64,000 nt of DNA, from the NCBI RefSeq assembly GCF_008107445.1, contig NZ_VSLD01000004.1, positions 124,001 through 188,000 on the forward strand, given 5' to 3'. The position numbers and the translations under genes are program-made. Numbering within the stretch: position 1 is the first letter of the stretch; every line of letters begins with the position of its first letter. Shown piece by piece: positions 1 through 9,672 of this stretch. This DNA comes from Arthrobacter echini (lineage in GTDB: Bacteria > Actinomycetota > Actinomycetes > Actinomycetales > Micrococcaceae). Below the pieces are notes generated by a model. That model was given only the letters and a program-made list of their open reading frames with translations. It did not search any database and was not told the origin of the DNA.

Positions 1-1506
1 CTCGTACTGCTCAACCTCCGCGGCATCACGCGCGGGGTCCGGGCGCGCGCCGTCGTGACCTACGTCTTCCTCGCGGGAATCCTGGCCCTCTGCGTCACAG
101 GCATCGTCCAGTCGTTCTCGGGGACGCTCGGTGAGGCACCGAGCTCCCGCTTCGAGATCCTCCCCGACGCGGGGCTCGACGCCGGCCTGGTGGGGCTGGC
201 GGGCGCCCTGCTGATCCTCCGGGCCTTCTCGGCAGGAGCCGCCGCCCTGACCGGTCTGGAGGGGCCCGGCGCCAATGTGCCGCGTTTCGAGGCACCGAAG
301 AGCCGCAACGCCGCCACGACGCTCCTGGTGCTCGGTCTCGTGTCCGCGGCGATGCTCGCCGGGGTGATCTACCTGGCCAATGCCACACGCGTCCATGTGG
401 TGCAGAATCCGGCCGCGCAACTACTGCTGGACGGCCGGCCGGTGCCGGGGGACTACATCCAGTCGCCCGTGGTCAGCCAGCTCGCACGGACCGTCTTCAC
501 CGCCGGCTCATCCGCCTTCTACCTCGTGGTCGCGGCGACGGCGCTCATCCTGATGCTCGCCGGGCACGCGGCGTTCAACGCCTTCCCCGTCCTGGCATCC
601 ATCCTGGCCACCGACGGCTACCTGCCGCGCCAGCTGCGCACGAGGGGGGACCGCCTCACCTTCAGTAACGGGATCCTCGCGCTGGGCCTGGGCGCCGTCG
701 TGCTGATCCTCCTCTTCCGGGCGGACGTCACGGCCCTCGTCCAGCTGTACATCGTGGGGGTCTTCGTCTCGTTCACCGGCGGCCAGCTGGGACTGATCCG
801 GCACTGGAACAGGGAACTGCGCAGCACCGTGGGAAAGCAGAACCGCTGGAGGATCCACAAGTCGCGCGCCATCAACACGCTGGGTTTCGCCCTCACAGCG
901 GCAGTCCTGGTGGTCATCCTCATCACCAAGTTCGAGTACGGCGCCTGGATCGCGGTGCTCGCCATGGCCGTCCTCTTCGGCCTCATGCGCAGCATCAAGA
1001 GACACTACGACTCAGTGGCCAGTGAACTCGCGATCGACGACGCCGTCAGGCTTCGGGCCCTGCCCTCCCGCGTGCATGCCGTGATCCTCGTCTCGCACGT
1101 CCGGAAGCCGGTCCTGCGCGCCCTGGCGTTCGCCCGCGCCTCGCGGCCCTCCCGCCTCGACGCCATCACGGTGGACGTAGACCCGGAACAGACGCGGACC
1201 ACCCTCGCGGACTGGCAGAAGTACGAGATCCCCGTGCCCATCACCGTGCTCGCCTCGCCCTACCGGGACACCATCGCCCCGATCCTCGAGTACATCCGCA
1301 CCATGCGCCGGGACTCCCCGCGGGATCTGATCGTGGTCTACATCCCGGAGTACGTGGTGGGAAAATGGTGGGAGCAACTCGTCCACAACCAGACCGCCCT
1401 GCGCATCAAGGCGCGCCTGCACTTCGTCCCCGGAGTGATGGTCGCGAGTGTCCCCTGGCAGCTCGCGTCCTCGGACGCGACCCGCAGCTACCAGGATCTG
1501 AAGTAG
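1..1506 (+). CDS. APC-family amino acid/cation permease, 3' part
   Basis: The frame is open from the first base, so the N-terminus lies upstream; 501 residues are visible. The start of the visible part (NLRGITRGVRARAV followed by a hydrophobic helix) and the SAGAAALTGLEG segment are typical of the amino acid-polyamine-organocation superfamily. Several membrane helices follow up to about residue 335. The last ~160 residues are soluble, with alternating beta/alpha character (VHAVILVSHV, DLIVVYIPEYVVG), like the cytosolic tail found on many actinobacterial APC permeases. It should import an amino acid or similar solute through the inner membrane; the substrate cannot be read. The gene ends 9 bases before the next start, so the two are probably co-transcribed. 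Confidence 0.85.
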   Translation, partial: LVLLNLRGITRGVRARAVVTYVFLAGILALCVTGIVQSFSGTLGEAPSSRFEILPDAGLDAGLVGLAGALLILRAFSAGAAALTGLEGPGANVPRFEAPKSRNAATTLLVLGLVSAAMLAGVIYLANATRVHVVQNPAAQLLLDGRPVPGDYIQSPVVSQLARTVFTAGSSAFYLVVAATALILMLAGHAAFNAFPVLASILATDGYLPRQLRTRGDRLTFSNGILALGLGAVVLILLFRADVTALVQLYIVGVFVSFTGGQLGLIRHWNRELRSTVGKQNRWRIHKSRAINTLGFALTAAVLVVILITKFEYGAWIAVLAMAVLFGLMRSIKRHYDSVASELAIDDAVRLRALPSRVHAVILVSHVRKPVLRALAFARASRPSRLDAITVDVDPEQTRTTLADWQKYEIPVPITVLASPYRDTIAPILEYIRTMRRDSPRDLIVVYIPEYVVGKWWEQLVHNQTALRIKARLHFVPGVMVASVPWQLASSDATRSYQDLK

Positions 1507-1515
1507 GAGGACGCC

Positions 1516-2880
1516 ATGACCGACGCCCCAGCCACCGCGACCGCCGGGCAGCAGCCCACCGCTCCACAGCCCACCGAGGTGGTCCCGGACGTCGAGCTGA
1601 CCATCGGCAGGCCAGCCCACGGCGGCCACTTCGTGGCCCGTCACGAGGGCCGCGTGGTGTTCGTCCGGCACGCACTGCCGGACGAGCGGGTCCGGGTGCG
1701 CTTCACGGAGACGGAGCCCACCGCCAGTTTCTGGCGGGCCGACGTCGTCGAGGTGCTCGAGGCCTCCCCCCAGCGCACCGGGCACCCATGGCGGCCCGCG
1801 GACGCGCTCGCCGCTGCCGCGCGGGGACGCGCGGCCGTGGGTGGAGCAGAGTTCGGGCATATCCGGCTCGGCGAGCAGCGGCGCCTGAAGGGCGCGATCT
1901 TCCGGGAGCAACTGGAACGCCTGGCCCACGCCGAGCGCACACCCACCGTGGAGGCGGCGCCCGGCGAGGCGGAGGACGGGCTAGGATGGCGGACCCGCGC
2001 GGCCTTCGCCGTGGACCGGTCCGGTCACCTGGCCATGCACCAGCACCGCTCGCACGAGGTGGTCCAGGTCCGCGAGATGCCCCTCGCCGTCCCGGCGGTC
2101 AACGCGCTCGGACTCTGGGCGATCGATCTCACGGGTGTCGACCGGGTCGACGTCGCGGTCCCGTCCGGCGGGGGAGAGCCGCTCGTGCTGCTCGTCCCTT
2201 CGGCCGGCACGCACCCGCGGCGCGTCGCGGCCATCGCCGCCGCGATCACCGGTGCGTCCGTGGCGGTCCTCGACCCGGAGTCGGGCCGCGTGCAGCGGCT
2301 CAAGGGGCGCACGTGGCTGCAGGAATCAGTGCTCGGTGTCGACTACCGCATCACGGGAGCAGGATTCTGGCAGATCCACCGCGGGGCCCCGGAGACGCTC
2401 GTCGGTGCCGTGCTCGACGGCCTCCAGCCCGCTGCGGGGGAGCGTCTGGCCGACCTGTACGCCGGTGCCGGCCTGTTCACCGTCCCGCTCGCCCGCGCCG
2501 TCGGTCCCGGTGGCGCCGTCCTGTCGGTCGAGGGCTCCGCCGGGACGGTGCGGGATGCACGCCGCAATCTCCACGGCCAGGCGCAGGCCTCCATCGTCCA
2601 GGGCCGCGTGGATGCAGCCCTGGGCCGCTGGAGCGACCCGCTCGACGCCGTCCTGCTCGATCCACCGCGGGCCGGTGCCGGGAGGAAGGTCGTGGGGCAG
2701 ATCATCGCCGCACGACCGAGGGCGGTGGGCTACGTGTCCTGCGATCCGGCATCGTTCGCCCGGGATCTCGGCTATTTCCTCACAGCCGGCTGGTCCCTGG
2801 ACACGCTGCGCGTCTTCGATCTCTATCCGCACACGCATCACATGGAGTCCTTCGCACGGCTCCTGCCGCCGCGGGCGTGA
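1516..2880 (+). CDS. TRAM-domain class I SAM-dependent RNA methyltransferase (TrmA/RlmD family)
   Basis: This 454-residue protein should methylate C5 of a uridine in tRNA or rRNA. Residues ~25-85 form a TRAM RNA-binding domain. The SAM site is ADLYAGAGLFTVPLA near residue 315, followed by LDPPRAGAG. The catalytic cysteine is in YVSCDPASFARDL (Cys409), with the proton-abstracting glutamate in HHMESF (Glu444). The four cysteines that hold a 4Fe-4S cluster in E. coli RlmD are absent: the stretch after TRAM has no cysteine. An ATG at 1516 follows AGGAGG with good spacing. The target base cannot be assigned from sequence. Confidence 0.9.
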   Translation: MTDAPATATAGQQPTAPQPTEVVPDVELTIGRPAHGGHFVARHEGRVVFVRHALPDERVRVRFTETEPTASFWRADVVEVLEASPQRTGHPWRPADALAAAARGRAAVGGAEFGHIRLGEQRRLKGAIFREQLERLAHAERTPTVEAAPGEAEDGLGWRTRAAFAVDRSGHLAMHQHRSHEVVQVREMPLAVPAVNALGLWAIDLTGVDRVDVAVPSGGGEPLVLLVPSAGTHPRRVAAIAAAITGASVAVLDPESGRVQRLKGRTWLQESVLGVDYRITGAGFWQIHRGAPETLVGAVLDGLQPAAGERLADLYAGAGLFTVPLARAVGPGGAVLSVEGSAGTVRDARRNLHGQAQASIVQGRVDAALGRWSDPLDAVLLDPPRAGAGRKVVGQIIAARPRAVGYVSCDPASFARDLGYFLTAGWSLDTLRVFDLYPHTHHMESFARLLPPRA

Positions 2881-3024
2881 GCAGCCGACAACGCCGGGAG
2901 ATACGGCACACGCGAGACACCGCCTGCGAGCCGATGGCACCCCGCACGGGCACCGAACGTTAGAGTAATGGTCAGTCACCGGCGGTTCTCCCGCCGCCAC
3001 GCCCAACGAACCGAGGAGGCGCCG

Positions 3025-4998
3025 ATGGGACTCTTGGAGACCATTCGCGGCCCACAGGACCTGAGCAAGCTCAGCGGATCCCAGCTGCGAGCTCTCGCCC
3101 AGGAGATCCGGACCTTCCTGGTCAGCAACGTCTCACGGACCGGCGGTCATCTCGGCCCCAACCTTGGCGTGGTCGAACTGACCCTGGGGATCCACCGGAT
3201 CTTCGACTCGCCGCGCGACAGCGTCATCTTCGACACCGGACACCAGTCCTATGTCCACAAGCTCGTGACCGGGCGGCAGGACTTCAGCACGCTCCGCCAG
3301 CAGGGAGGCCTCTCCGGCTACCCCTCGCGCGCGGAGTCCGTGCACGACGTCGTCGAGAGTTCCCACGCCTCGTCCTCCCTCTCCTGGGCCGACGGCATCT
3401 CCCGGGCCCGCGTCCTCACGCACGAGGGCGAGCGGTACACGGTCGTCCTCGTCGGCGACGGGGCGCTCACGGGCGGCATGGCCTGGGAGGCACTGAACAA
3501 CATCGCTGCGGACAAGCGGCGGCGGGTCGTGATCGTGGTGAACGACAACGGCAGGTCCTACGCGCCGACGATCGGCGGAGTCGCCGACTACCTCGCCTCG
3601 CTGCGCCCCACGCTGGACTCCGTGCGGACCCACCACATCTACGAGCGGACCCTGGACTGGGTGAAGGCCCGGATGCAGAACGGTGGTCCGGCCGGTGAGT
3701 TCAGCTACAAGAGCCTCCACGCCATGAAGAAGGGCATCAAGGACTGGTGGGCGCCGCAGGGACTCTTCGAGGACCTCGGCATGAAGTACGTGGGACCCGT
3801 GGACGGGCACGACCAGTCCGCCGTCGAGCAGGCCCTGCAGCTCGCCAAGAACTACGAGGGACCCGTGATCGTGCACGCCATCACGGAGAAGGGTCACGGC
3901 TACGCCCCGGCCCGCGCGCACGAGGCCGACCAGTTCCATGCCGTCGGCGTGATCGACCCGGAGACGGGCGATCCGATGGATGCCGCGGGCCAGCAGTCAT
4001 GGACGTCGGTCTTCGCGAACGAGATCGCCGACCTCGCCGACGAACGCCCCGACATCGTCGGGATCACCGGCGCCATGCTCATCCCCGTAGGTCTCCACCG
4101 CTTCGCCGCGCGCCACCCCGACCGGGTCTTCGACGTCGGGATCGCCGAGCAGCACGCCCTTACCAGCGCGGCCGGAATGGCCTACGGCGGGCTTCACCCG
4201 GTCGTGGCACTGTACGCGACGTTCCTGAACCGTGCCTTCGATCAGCTTCTCATGGACGTGGCATTGCACCGTGCGGGCGTCACCGTGGTGCTGGACCGCT
4301 CGGGCGTCACGGGGCCCGACGGCGCGAGCCACCACGGCATGTGGGATCTCGCCATGCTGCAGGCGGTGCCGGGCCTGCATCTGGCCGCGCCCCGCGACGC
4401 CTCCCGGCTGCGCGAGGAACTCCGCGAGGCCGTCGCCATCTCCGATGCCCCGAGCGTGGTGCGCTACTCCAAGGGTTCCGTCGGTGCCGAGATCGACGCC
4501 GTCGAACGCCTCGACGACGGCGTCGACATCCTGGCGCGGCGCCCGTCGGGCTCGCACCGGAACGACGTCCTGATCGTGAGCGTCGGCGCCATGAGCGAAC
4601 TCGCGCTCGAGGTGTCCGGCAGGCTCGGTGCCCAGGGGATCAGCTCCACCGTCATCGACCCGCGCTGGTTGCTGCCGGTCCCGTCGTCGGTGATCGGCCT
4701 GGCCGCGGACCACCGCATCGTGATCGTCATCGAGGACGGCGTGCGCGCCGGGGGCGTGGGGTCGCGGATCAGGCAGGAGATGCGCTCCGCCGGCGTGGAC
4801 ACGGCACTGAACGAGGTGGGCCTCCCCGTCGAGTTCCTCGATCACGGCACACGCGCCCAGGTGCTCGAGCGCGTGGGTCTCACGGCCCAGAAGATCACCT
4901 ACGACGTCGTCGCCCAGGTGCTCGGGACGAAGGTGCCCGTGGCACGGCCCCTCGCGGAGGAGGAGTCCCCCGTCACGGGTCAGTACCCGCACGGCTGA
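3025..4998 (+). CDS. dxs: 1-deoxy-D-xylulose-5-phosphate synthase
   Basis: DXS condenses pyruvate and glyceraldehyde 3-phosphate to DXP, the first step of the MEP isoprenoid pathway and a precursor for thiamine and pyridoxal. The 657-residue length is normal. Visible features are the catalytic histidine in [11 protein letters not shown], the thiamine-diphosphate motif [16 protein letters not shown] ending near [12 protein letters not shown], and the catalytic glutamate in [17 protein letters not shown]. The ATG at 3025 is preferred over an in-frame start 57 bases upstream because GAGGAGG lies just before it and the protein then begins MGLLETI as in relatives. Upstream, TAGAGT near 2961 could be a -10 element, but no convincing -35 is seen. 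Confidence 0.95.
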   Translation: MGLLETIRGPQDLSKLSGSQLRALAQEIRTFLVSNVSRTGGHLGPNLGVVELTLGIHRIFDSPRDSVIFDTGHQSYVHKLVTGRQDFSTLRQQGGLSGYPSRAESVHDVVESSHASSSLSWADGISRARVLTHEGERYTVVLVGDGALTGGMAWEALNNIAADKRRRVVIVVNDNGRSYAPTIGGVADYLASLRPTLDSVRTHHIYERTLDWVKARMQNGGPAGEFSYKSLHAMKKGIKDWWAPQGLFEDLGMKYVGPVDGHDQSAVEQALQLAKNYEGPVIVHAITEKGHGYAPARAHEADQFHAVGVIDPETGDPMDAAGQQSWTSVFANEIADLADERPDIVGITGAMLIPVGLHRFAARHPDRVFDVGIAEQHALTSAAGMAYGGLHPVVALYATFLNRAFDQLLMDVALHRAGVTVVLDRSGVTGPDGASHHGMWDLAMLQAVPGLHLAAPRDASRLREELREAVAISDAPSVVRYSKGSVGAEIDAVERLDDGVDILARRPSGSHRNDVLIVSVGAMSELALEVSGRLGAQGISSTVIDPRWLLPVPSSVIGLAADHRIVIVIEDGVRAGGVGSRIRQEMRSAGVDTALNEVGLPVEFLDHGTRAQVLERVGLTAQKITYDVVAQVLGTKVPVARPLAEEESPVTGQYPHG

Positions 4999-5389
4999 TG
5001 CCCGCGGGCGGGCGGCACACCGGTTGCCCGAGGCTGCTTTCCGGGGCCCGTGTGAGAGAATGGCGAAGGCTGGTGGGGGAACCACATTCCCGCGCCGGTC
5101 CAGTGACAGGCTTCCGTTCCGCGAGCGATGCTTCAGCCCTACCGCGTCCGTCCCAGCGGCGGACATCGGCAGAATCCGCTCACGGAACCCACCGTCGACA
5201 AGGACGGCTGAGGTGGAAAAGCGCCACTGGTCCCTCGAGTGATTCCGCACCCCGTAGACGGTGCGACCCCGGAGGACACGACAACGACTTCCGGTCAGCC
5301 GCCGGGCGAACGGCCCGCGGCGGTCCGACATACCGCCCTCGAGGGTGCTGGGATGTGGCCGGTGCCGCAGGGGCTTGGAGCGAGAATCC
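4999..5389 (+). promoter_or_regulatory. Long intergenic leader upstream of rne
   Basis: These 391 bases between dxs and rne hold no convincing gene. A GAGAAT hexamer at 5056-5061 with CTGCTT 16 bases upstream could be a weak promoter, which would give a transcript leader of about 320 nt. Several short GC-rich dyads are present, but I could not fit the region to a known riboswitch. RNase E genes in enterobacteria have structured 5' leaders that mediate autoregulation; a similar role here is an inference only. Confidence 0.35.
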
Positions 5390-8300
5390 ATGGATCAGTC
5401 AGCACAGCAGGACCCAGCACAGCAGGACAACGGGACCGGGCAGGACACCCCCGCAGCACCGGAGGCAACCACGCCTCCGGCGAGGGCGCCGCGGAAGCGC
5501 CGCACCGCGAGCGCACCGGCAGGAGCGCCGCCCGCCGCCGAGCCCGCAGGAGATCCTGCCGACGGGTCGCCGGCCCCGACACGTCGGCGGGCCGCCCGTG
5601 CACCGAAGACCGACCAGGCCGATACCGATCAGACCGACACCAGCCAGGCCGCCAGCAGCCAGGCATCCACCAGCCAGATCCCCTCCGGCACGGCGGACGC
5701 TGCTCCCGAGGCCGGCTCCGCTCCCGAAGCGCCGGCGCGCGCTCCCCGTGGGCGCCGGAGGGCAGCGACCGCCGCGGCAGGACCCGCACGGACCCCCGAC
5801 GAGACGGCGACCGGCCAGGCGGCGCCCGCGGACGCGCCGTCGCTCTCCGAGGCGTCTCCGGCCGCCGGTACGACGGTGGACGGTACGACGGCGGACGGTG
5901 CTGCTGACGGCGGCGCCGCTGAGGACGCTGCACCCACCAAACCCACCCGGGCACGCCGGACCTCGGGACGGGGTCGCAGGGCCACCACCCCGACCGACAG
6001 TGGAGCAGCCACGACGGATGCGCAGGGCGATGACCTGCAGCCCGAAACAGCGCAGCCCGCTACCGGCACACCGGTGGTCGCCGACGTGGACACTCCCGAG
6101 GAGGACGGAGCGGACGCCGCCACGGGCACGGAGGCGACGTCGCCTCAACCCGATCCCTTCAGCCCGCCCGAATCACCGCTCTCCCTGCTGTTCCACGCCC
6201 CGGACCTGAGCGTGACCACCGTGCCCTCGGTCGAGGTGGCACCGCCCCGCGAGGACGAGCCCGCGGACGACGATTCCGATGACCAGGCGCCGCGCGCCCG
6301 GCGGAGCCGGCGCGGCCGCAGCCGGGGTCGCAGCGACAGTGCGACGAGCGATGCGGCGAACGACACCCAGGACAGCGACAACCAGGACGGCGACACCGAG
6401 GACGGCGACGAGGCGTCCGCGGACCGCTCGGGCCCCGGGACCAGCTCGCGACGGCGTCGTCGTCGTCGGCGTGGCGATCAGGACCTCGAACTCACGGGCG
6501 GCGAGGACGACGATCCACCCAACACCGTCACGCGGGTCCGGGCACCCCGGGCGGCGAACGAGCCCGTCTCGGACAAGGTGACCAGCGTGCGCGGCTCCAC
6601 CCGGCTCGAGGCCAAGAAGCAGCGTCGGCGGGAGTCCCGGGACACGGGACGTCGTCGCCAGGTCATCACCGAGGCCGAGTTCCTCGCCCGCCGCGAGTCG
6701 GTCGATCGGCAGATGATCGTCCGCCAGAGCGACGACAGGATCCAGATCGGCGTGCTCGAGGACGGGATGCTGGCGGAGCACTTCGTGTCGAGGACCCAGC
6801 AGGACTCGCTGATCGGCAACGTGTACGTGGGCAAGGTCCAGAATGTCCTCCCGAGCATGGAGGCAGCCTTCATCGACATCGGTCGCGGCCGCAACGCCGT
6901 GCTCTACGCCGGTGAGGTCAACTGGGATGCGGCCGGCCTCGACGGGCAGCCGCGTCGCATCGAGCTCGCACTGAAGTCCGGCGACCCCGTCCTCGTGCAG
7001 GTCACGAAGGACCCGGTGGGCCACAAGGGTGCCCGCCTCACCAGCCAGATCTCCCTGCCCGGCCGCTACCTCGTGTACGTCCCGGGTGGATCCATGACCG
7101 GCATCTCCCGCAAGCTGCCCGACGTCGAACGCAATCGCCTCAAGCGCATCCTCAAGGACCGCCTGCCCGAGAACGCCGGCGTGATCGTGCGCACCGCGGC
7201 CGAGGGGGCGAGCGAGGAGGAGCTCACCCACGACATCAACCGCCTCCGCGCCCAGTGGGAGGAGATCGAGCGCAAGGCCGGCTCGACGAAGACCCTCGCC
7301 CCGGAGCTGCTGTACGGCGAGCCCGACCTGACCATCAAGGTGGTCCGCGACGTCTTCAACGAGGACTTCTCCAAGCTCGTGGTCTCCGGCGAGGAGGCCT
7401 GGGACACCATCGAGGCGTACGTGATGTACGTGGCGCCGGATCTGGTGGGCAGGCTCGAGAAGTGGACGAGCGAGGAGGACATCTTCTCGGCGTCGCGCAT
7501 CGACGAGCAGATCTCGAAGGCCCTGGAGCGCAAGGTCTTCCTGCCCTCCGGTGGTTCGCTGGTGATCGATCGCACCGAGGCCATGACGGTTGTCGACGTG
7601 AACACGGGCAAGTTCACCGGCAGTGGCGGCAATCTCGAGGAGACCGTCACCAAGAACAACCTGGAGGCGGCCGAGGAGGTGGTCCGCCAGCTGCGGCTCC
7701 GCGACATCGGCGGGATCATCGTCATCGACTTCATCGACATGGTGCTGGAGGCCAATCGCGATCTCGTGCTGCGGCGCCTCGTCGAGTGCCTCGGCAGGGA
7801 CCGTACTAAGCACCAGGTCGCCGAGGTCACCTCGCTGGGTCTGGTCCAGATGACGCGCAAGCGCATGGGGACCGGGCTGCTCGAGGTGTTCGGCGAAGAA
7901 TGCCAGCACTGCGAGGGCCGCGGCGTCATCACGCATGCGGAACCCGTGGAGCACCGGCACACCCCTGCTCCCGACACCCAGCAGCAGGGTCGTCAGGGTA
8001 TGTCCCGCAGCGAACGGAAGCGGAACAGGACCAAGGGACCGCAGCAGGAGGAGGGCTCCGCCCAGCAGCCCGCACCGCCCGCCCCAGAGAACCCCGAGCG
8101 TGCCGCGAAGGCCGAGGCTGCGCGGGCGGCCCTCGCCAGCATCGCCGCGGCCACGCACCATGCGCCCGGCGAGTCGGCGGGGGACACTGCCGGACCCGCC
8201 GAGATCGAGGTGACGGAGGCCGTGCTGACCATCAACGGCGAGACGCTCACTCTGCCCAGGGCGGAGCGGCAGCACCCGGAGGAGCCGGGGGAGTCCCGGG

Positions 8301-8650
8301 CGGCGTCCACCGGCCTGACCCTCGACAGCCTGAGCGAGGCGTTCGAGCCGGCAGCACAGGCTCCCGTATCACTTCAGGCAGCCGGGCAGGACAGCTCCGG
8401 CGAGGCAGGGTACCGAACGGGGGCCGAGGTGCCGTCCGCCACCGGCGGCCGGCGTCCGCGGGGCCGCCGGGTCGCCCGCAGTGCGCAGGGCGCGGCCGAT
8501 ACGGCCATCGACACCGCCAGTGCGGAGGGCGCCGAGGGTGCTGCCGGATCACGGCACGTGGCCGCGGCGTCGCCGGCCGTGCGGGAACCGGAGGAGGGTG
8601 GCTCGGAGCCGCTGATCTTCGGTGTCGGGGTTCCCGCCTCGAAGCTCTAG
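5390..8650 (+). CDS. rne: Ribonuclease E/G family endoribonuclease
   Basis: This 1086-residue protein is the central endoribonuclease of mRNA decay and rRNA processing. Residues 1 to ~430 are a low-complexity Ala/Pro/Thr/Asp/Arg-rich extension, typical of actinobacterial RNase E, whose long tails lie at both ends. The catalytic core follows: an S1 domain (SLIGNVYVGKVQNVLPSM, ~470-560), the metal-binding VVDVNTGKFTG and IIVIDFIDM, and the zinc-link CQHCEGRG near residue 838. The C-terminal ~230 residues are again disordered. The ATG at 5390 follows GGAG; an in-frame start 129 bases upstream has no supporting site. Confidence 0.93.
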   Translation: MDQSAQQDPAQQDNGTGQDTPAAPEATTPPARAPRKRRTASAPAGAPPAAEPAGDPADGSPAPTRRRAARAPKTDQADTDQTDTSQAASSQASTSQIPSGTADAAPEAGSAPEAPARAPRGRRRAATAAAGPARTPDETATGQAAPADAPSLSEASPAAGTTVDGTTADGAADGGAAEDAAPTKPTRARRTSGRGRRATTPTDSGAATTDAQGDDLQPETAQPATGTPVVADVDTPEEDGADAATGTEATSPQPDPFSPPESPLSLLFHAPDLSVTTVPSVEVAPPREDEPADDDSDDQAPRARRSRRGRSRGRSDSATSDAANDTQDSDNQDGDTEDGDEASADRSGPGTSSRRRRRRRRGDQDLELTGGEDDDPPNTVTRVRAPRAANEPVSDKVTSVRGSTRLEAKKQRRRESRDTGRRRQVITEAEFLARRESVDRQMIVRQSDDRIQIGVLEDGMLAEHFVSRTQQDSLIGNVYVGKVQNVLPSMEAAFIDIGRGRNAVLYAGEVNWDAAGLDGQPRRIELALKSGDPVLVQVTKDPVGHKGARLTSQISLPGRYLVYVPGGSMTGISRKLPDVERNRLKRILKDRLPENAGVIVRTAAEGASEEELTHDINRLRAQWEEIERKAGSTKTLAPELLYGEPDLTIKVVRDVFNEDFSKLVVSGEEAWDTIEAYVMYVAPDLVGRLEKWTSEEDIFSASRIDEQISKALERKVFLPSGGSLVIDRTEAMTVVDVNTGKFTGSGGNLEETVTKNNLEAAEEVVRQLRLRDIGGIIVIDFIDMVLEANRDLVLRRLVECLGRDRTKHQVAEVTSLGLVQMTRKRMGTGLLEVFGEECQHCEGRGVITHAEPVEHRHTPAPDTQQQGRQGMSRSERKRNRTKGPQQEEGSAQQPAPPAPENPERAAKAEAARAALASIAAATHHAPGESAGDTAGPAEIEVTEAVLTINGETLTLPRAERQHPEEPGESRAASTGLTLDSLSEAFEPAAQAPVSLQAAGQDSSGEAGYRTGAEVPSATGGRRPRGRRVARSAQGAADTAIDTASAEGAEGAAGSRHVAAASPAVREPEEGGSEPLIFGVGVPASKL

Positions 8651-8687
8651 CCGGCCGGGACGGCAGGGCCGGCGGCAGCCCGTTGAT

Positions 8688-8717
8688 TTGCGGGAAGCTG
8701 CGGTCCTGCCGTAATCT
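8688..8717 (+). promoter_or_regulatory. Putative sigma-A-type promoter for rplU-rpmA
   Basis: TTGCGG at 8688-8693 and TAATCT at 8712-8717 are separated by 18 bases, a good vegetative promoter layout. It lies just after the rne stop, leaving a leader of about 200 nt before rplU. The call rests on hexamers and context only. Confidence 0.55.
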
Positions 8718-8930
8718 TGACCCTCGGTGCATCAGCGCGTTCAGCGGTGTGTCGGGGTACGTGTCGGGGTAACGGGACCAGCAGCGTCCAGGAGTTCCTC
8801 CTGACAGCGGCGGCCGGTCCGCCCAGGCGCCGACCACCCACAGGACGGCCGGGATCCTCCGGGATCGCCGTCAGGATCCACCAGAGATTTTTCATCAGAA
8901 GTCAGATCGTCGAGAGAAGTGAGTGTCCCA

Positions 8931-9239
8931 GTGGTGTACGCGATTGTCCGCGCAGGCGGCCGCCAAGAAAAGGTTTCTGTAGGAGACCTCGTTACCCTTG
9001 ACCGCGTCACCGGTCAGGCAGGGAGCACCTTCAAGCTTCCCGCCCTCCTGCTGGTCGACGGTGCCAAGATCACCTCCGCAGCGGAGGAGCTCGAGAAGAT
9101 CTCCGTCACGGCCGAGATCGTCGAGAATCTCCGCGGGCCGAAGATCGTCATCCAGAAGTTCAAGAACAAGACCGGGTACAAGAAGCGCCAGGGTCACCGT
9201 TCGGAACTGACCCGCGTCAAGATCACAGGCATCGCGTAG
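8931..9239 (+). CDS. rplU: 50S ribosomal protein L21
   Basis: L21 is a 23S rRNA-binding protein of the large subunit. The 102-residue sequence starts [15 protein letters not shown] and ends with the conserved basic segment [11 protein letters not shown] followed by KITGI. The GTG at 8931 is chosen because homologues begin at this residue; an in-frame GTG at 8919 would add four residues, and the purine-rich AGAAGTGAG lies at suitable distance. It is followed after 56 bases by rpmA, the standard L21-L27 operon. Confidence 0.95.
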   Translation: MVYAIVRAGGRQEKVSVGDLVTLDRVTGQAGSTFKLPALLLVDGAKITSAAEELEKISVTAEIVENLRGPKIVIQKFKNKTGYKKRQGHRSELTRVKITGIA

Positions 9240-9295
9240 TCCTTCCCGGACTCCGCCCGTTCACGTACTTTCCTCAGCGAAGGCAGGCATAACCC

Positions 9296-9556
9296 ATGGC
9301 ACATAAGAAGGGCGCAAGCTCTACCCGGAATGGCCGCGACTCGAACGCCCAGTACCTCGGCGTGAAGCGCTTCGGCGGCCAGGTCGTCAAGGCCGGCGAG
9401 ATCATCGTCCGCCAGCGCGGAACCCACTTCCACCCCGGTACCGCAGTGGGTCGTGGCGGGGATGACACCCTGTTCGCCCTCGAGGCCGGAGCGGTCGAGT
9501 TCGGGACCCGCCGCGGCCGCAAGGTCGTCAACATCGTCGGCGCCGCAGCGGAGTAG
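9296..9556 (+). CDS. rpmA: 50S ribosomal protein L27
   Basis: L27 lies near the peptidyl transferase centre. The 86-residue protein has the family hallmarks [17 protein letters not shown] at the N-terminus and [11 protein letters not shown] in the core. There is no cleavable N-terminal extension of the kind seen in Firmicutes. A strong terminator follows directly, which separates the ribosomal pair from obgE. Confidence 0.96.
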   Translation: MAHKKGASSTRNGRDSNAQYLGVKRFGGQVVKAGEIIVRQRGTHFHPGTAVGRGGDDTLFALEAGAVEFGTRRGRKVVNIVGAAAE

Positions 9557-9586
9557 TCACGCCGCGCTGGACTGACCAGCTCTTCG

Positions 9587-9625
9587 GGTGGGGTGGGCCG
9601 CAACGGCCCGCCCCACCTTCTTTTA
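9587..9625 (+). terminator. Rho-independent terminator after rpmA
   Basis: A 14-bp stem (9587-9600 pairing with 9604-9617, one G-U pair) closes a three-base loop and is followed by TTCTTTT. It sits 30 bases after the rpmA stop. Confidence 0.85.
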
Positions 9626-9672
9626 AGCCGGATCACTCCGGCACAGTGAAGTATTCGTAGAAGGAGATCGCC

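Noticed and set aside
5050-5240. Possible cobalamin riboswitch in the rne leader (GCCACTG-like word).
   Set aside because: Only one short box resembles the consensus and it is out of order; the other conserved boxes are missing.
3747-6209. An open frame overlapping dxs and the rne 5' end in another frame.
   Set aside because: Low-complexity Arg/Pro/Gly composition and no start signal; both overlapped genes are well supported.
8650-8673. Hairpin GCCGGCC/GGCCGGC just after rne as a terminator.
   Set aside because: No U-tract follows; such dyads arise often by chance in this composition.
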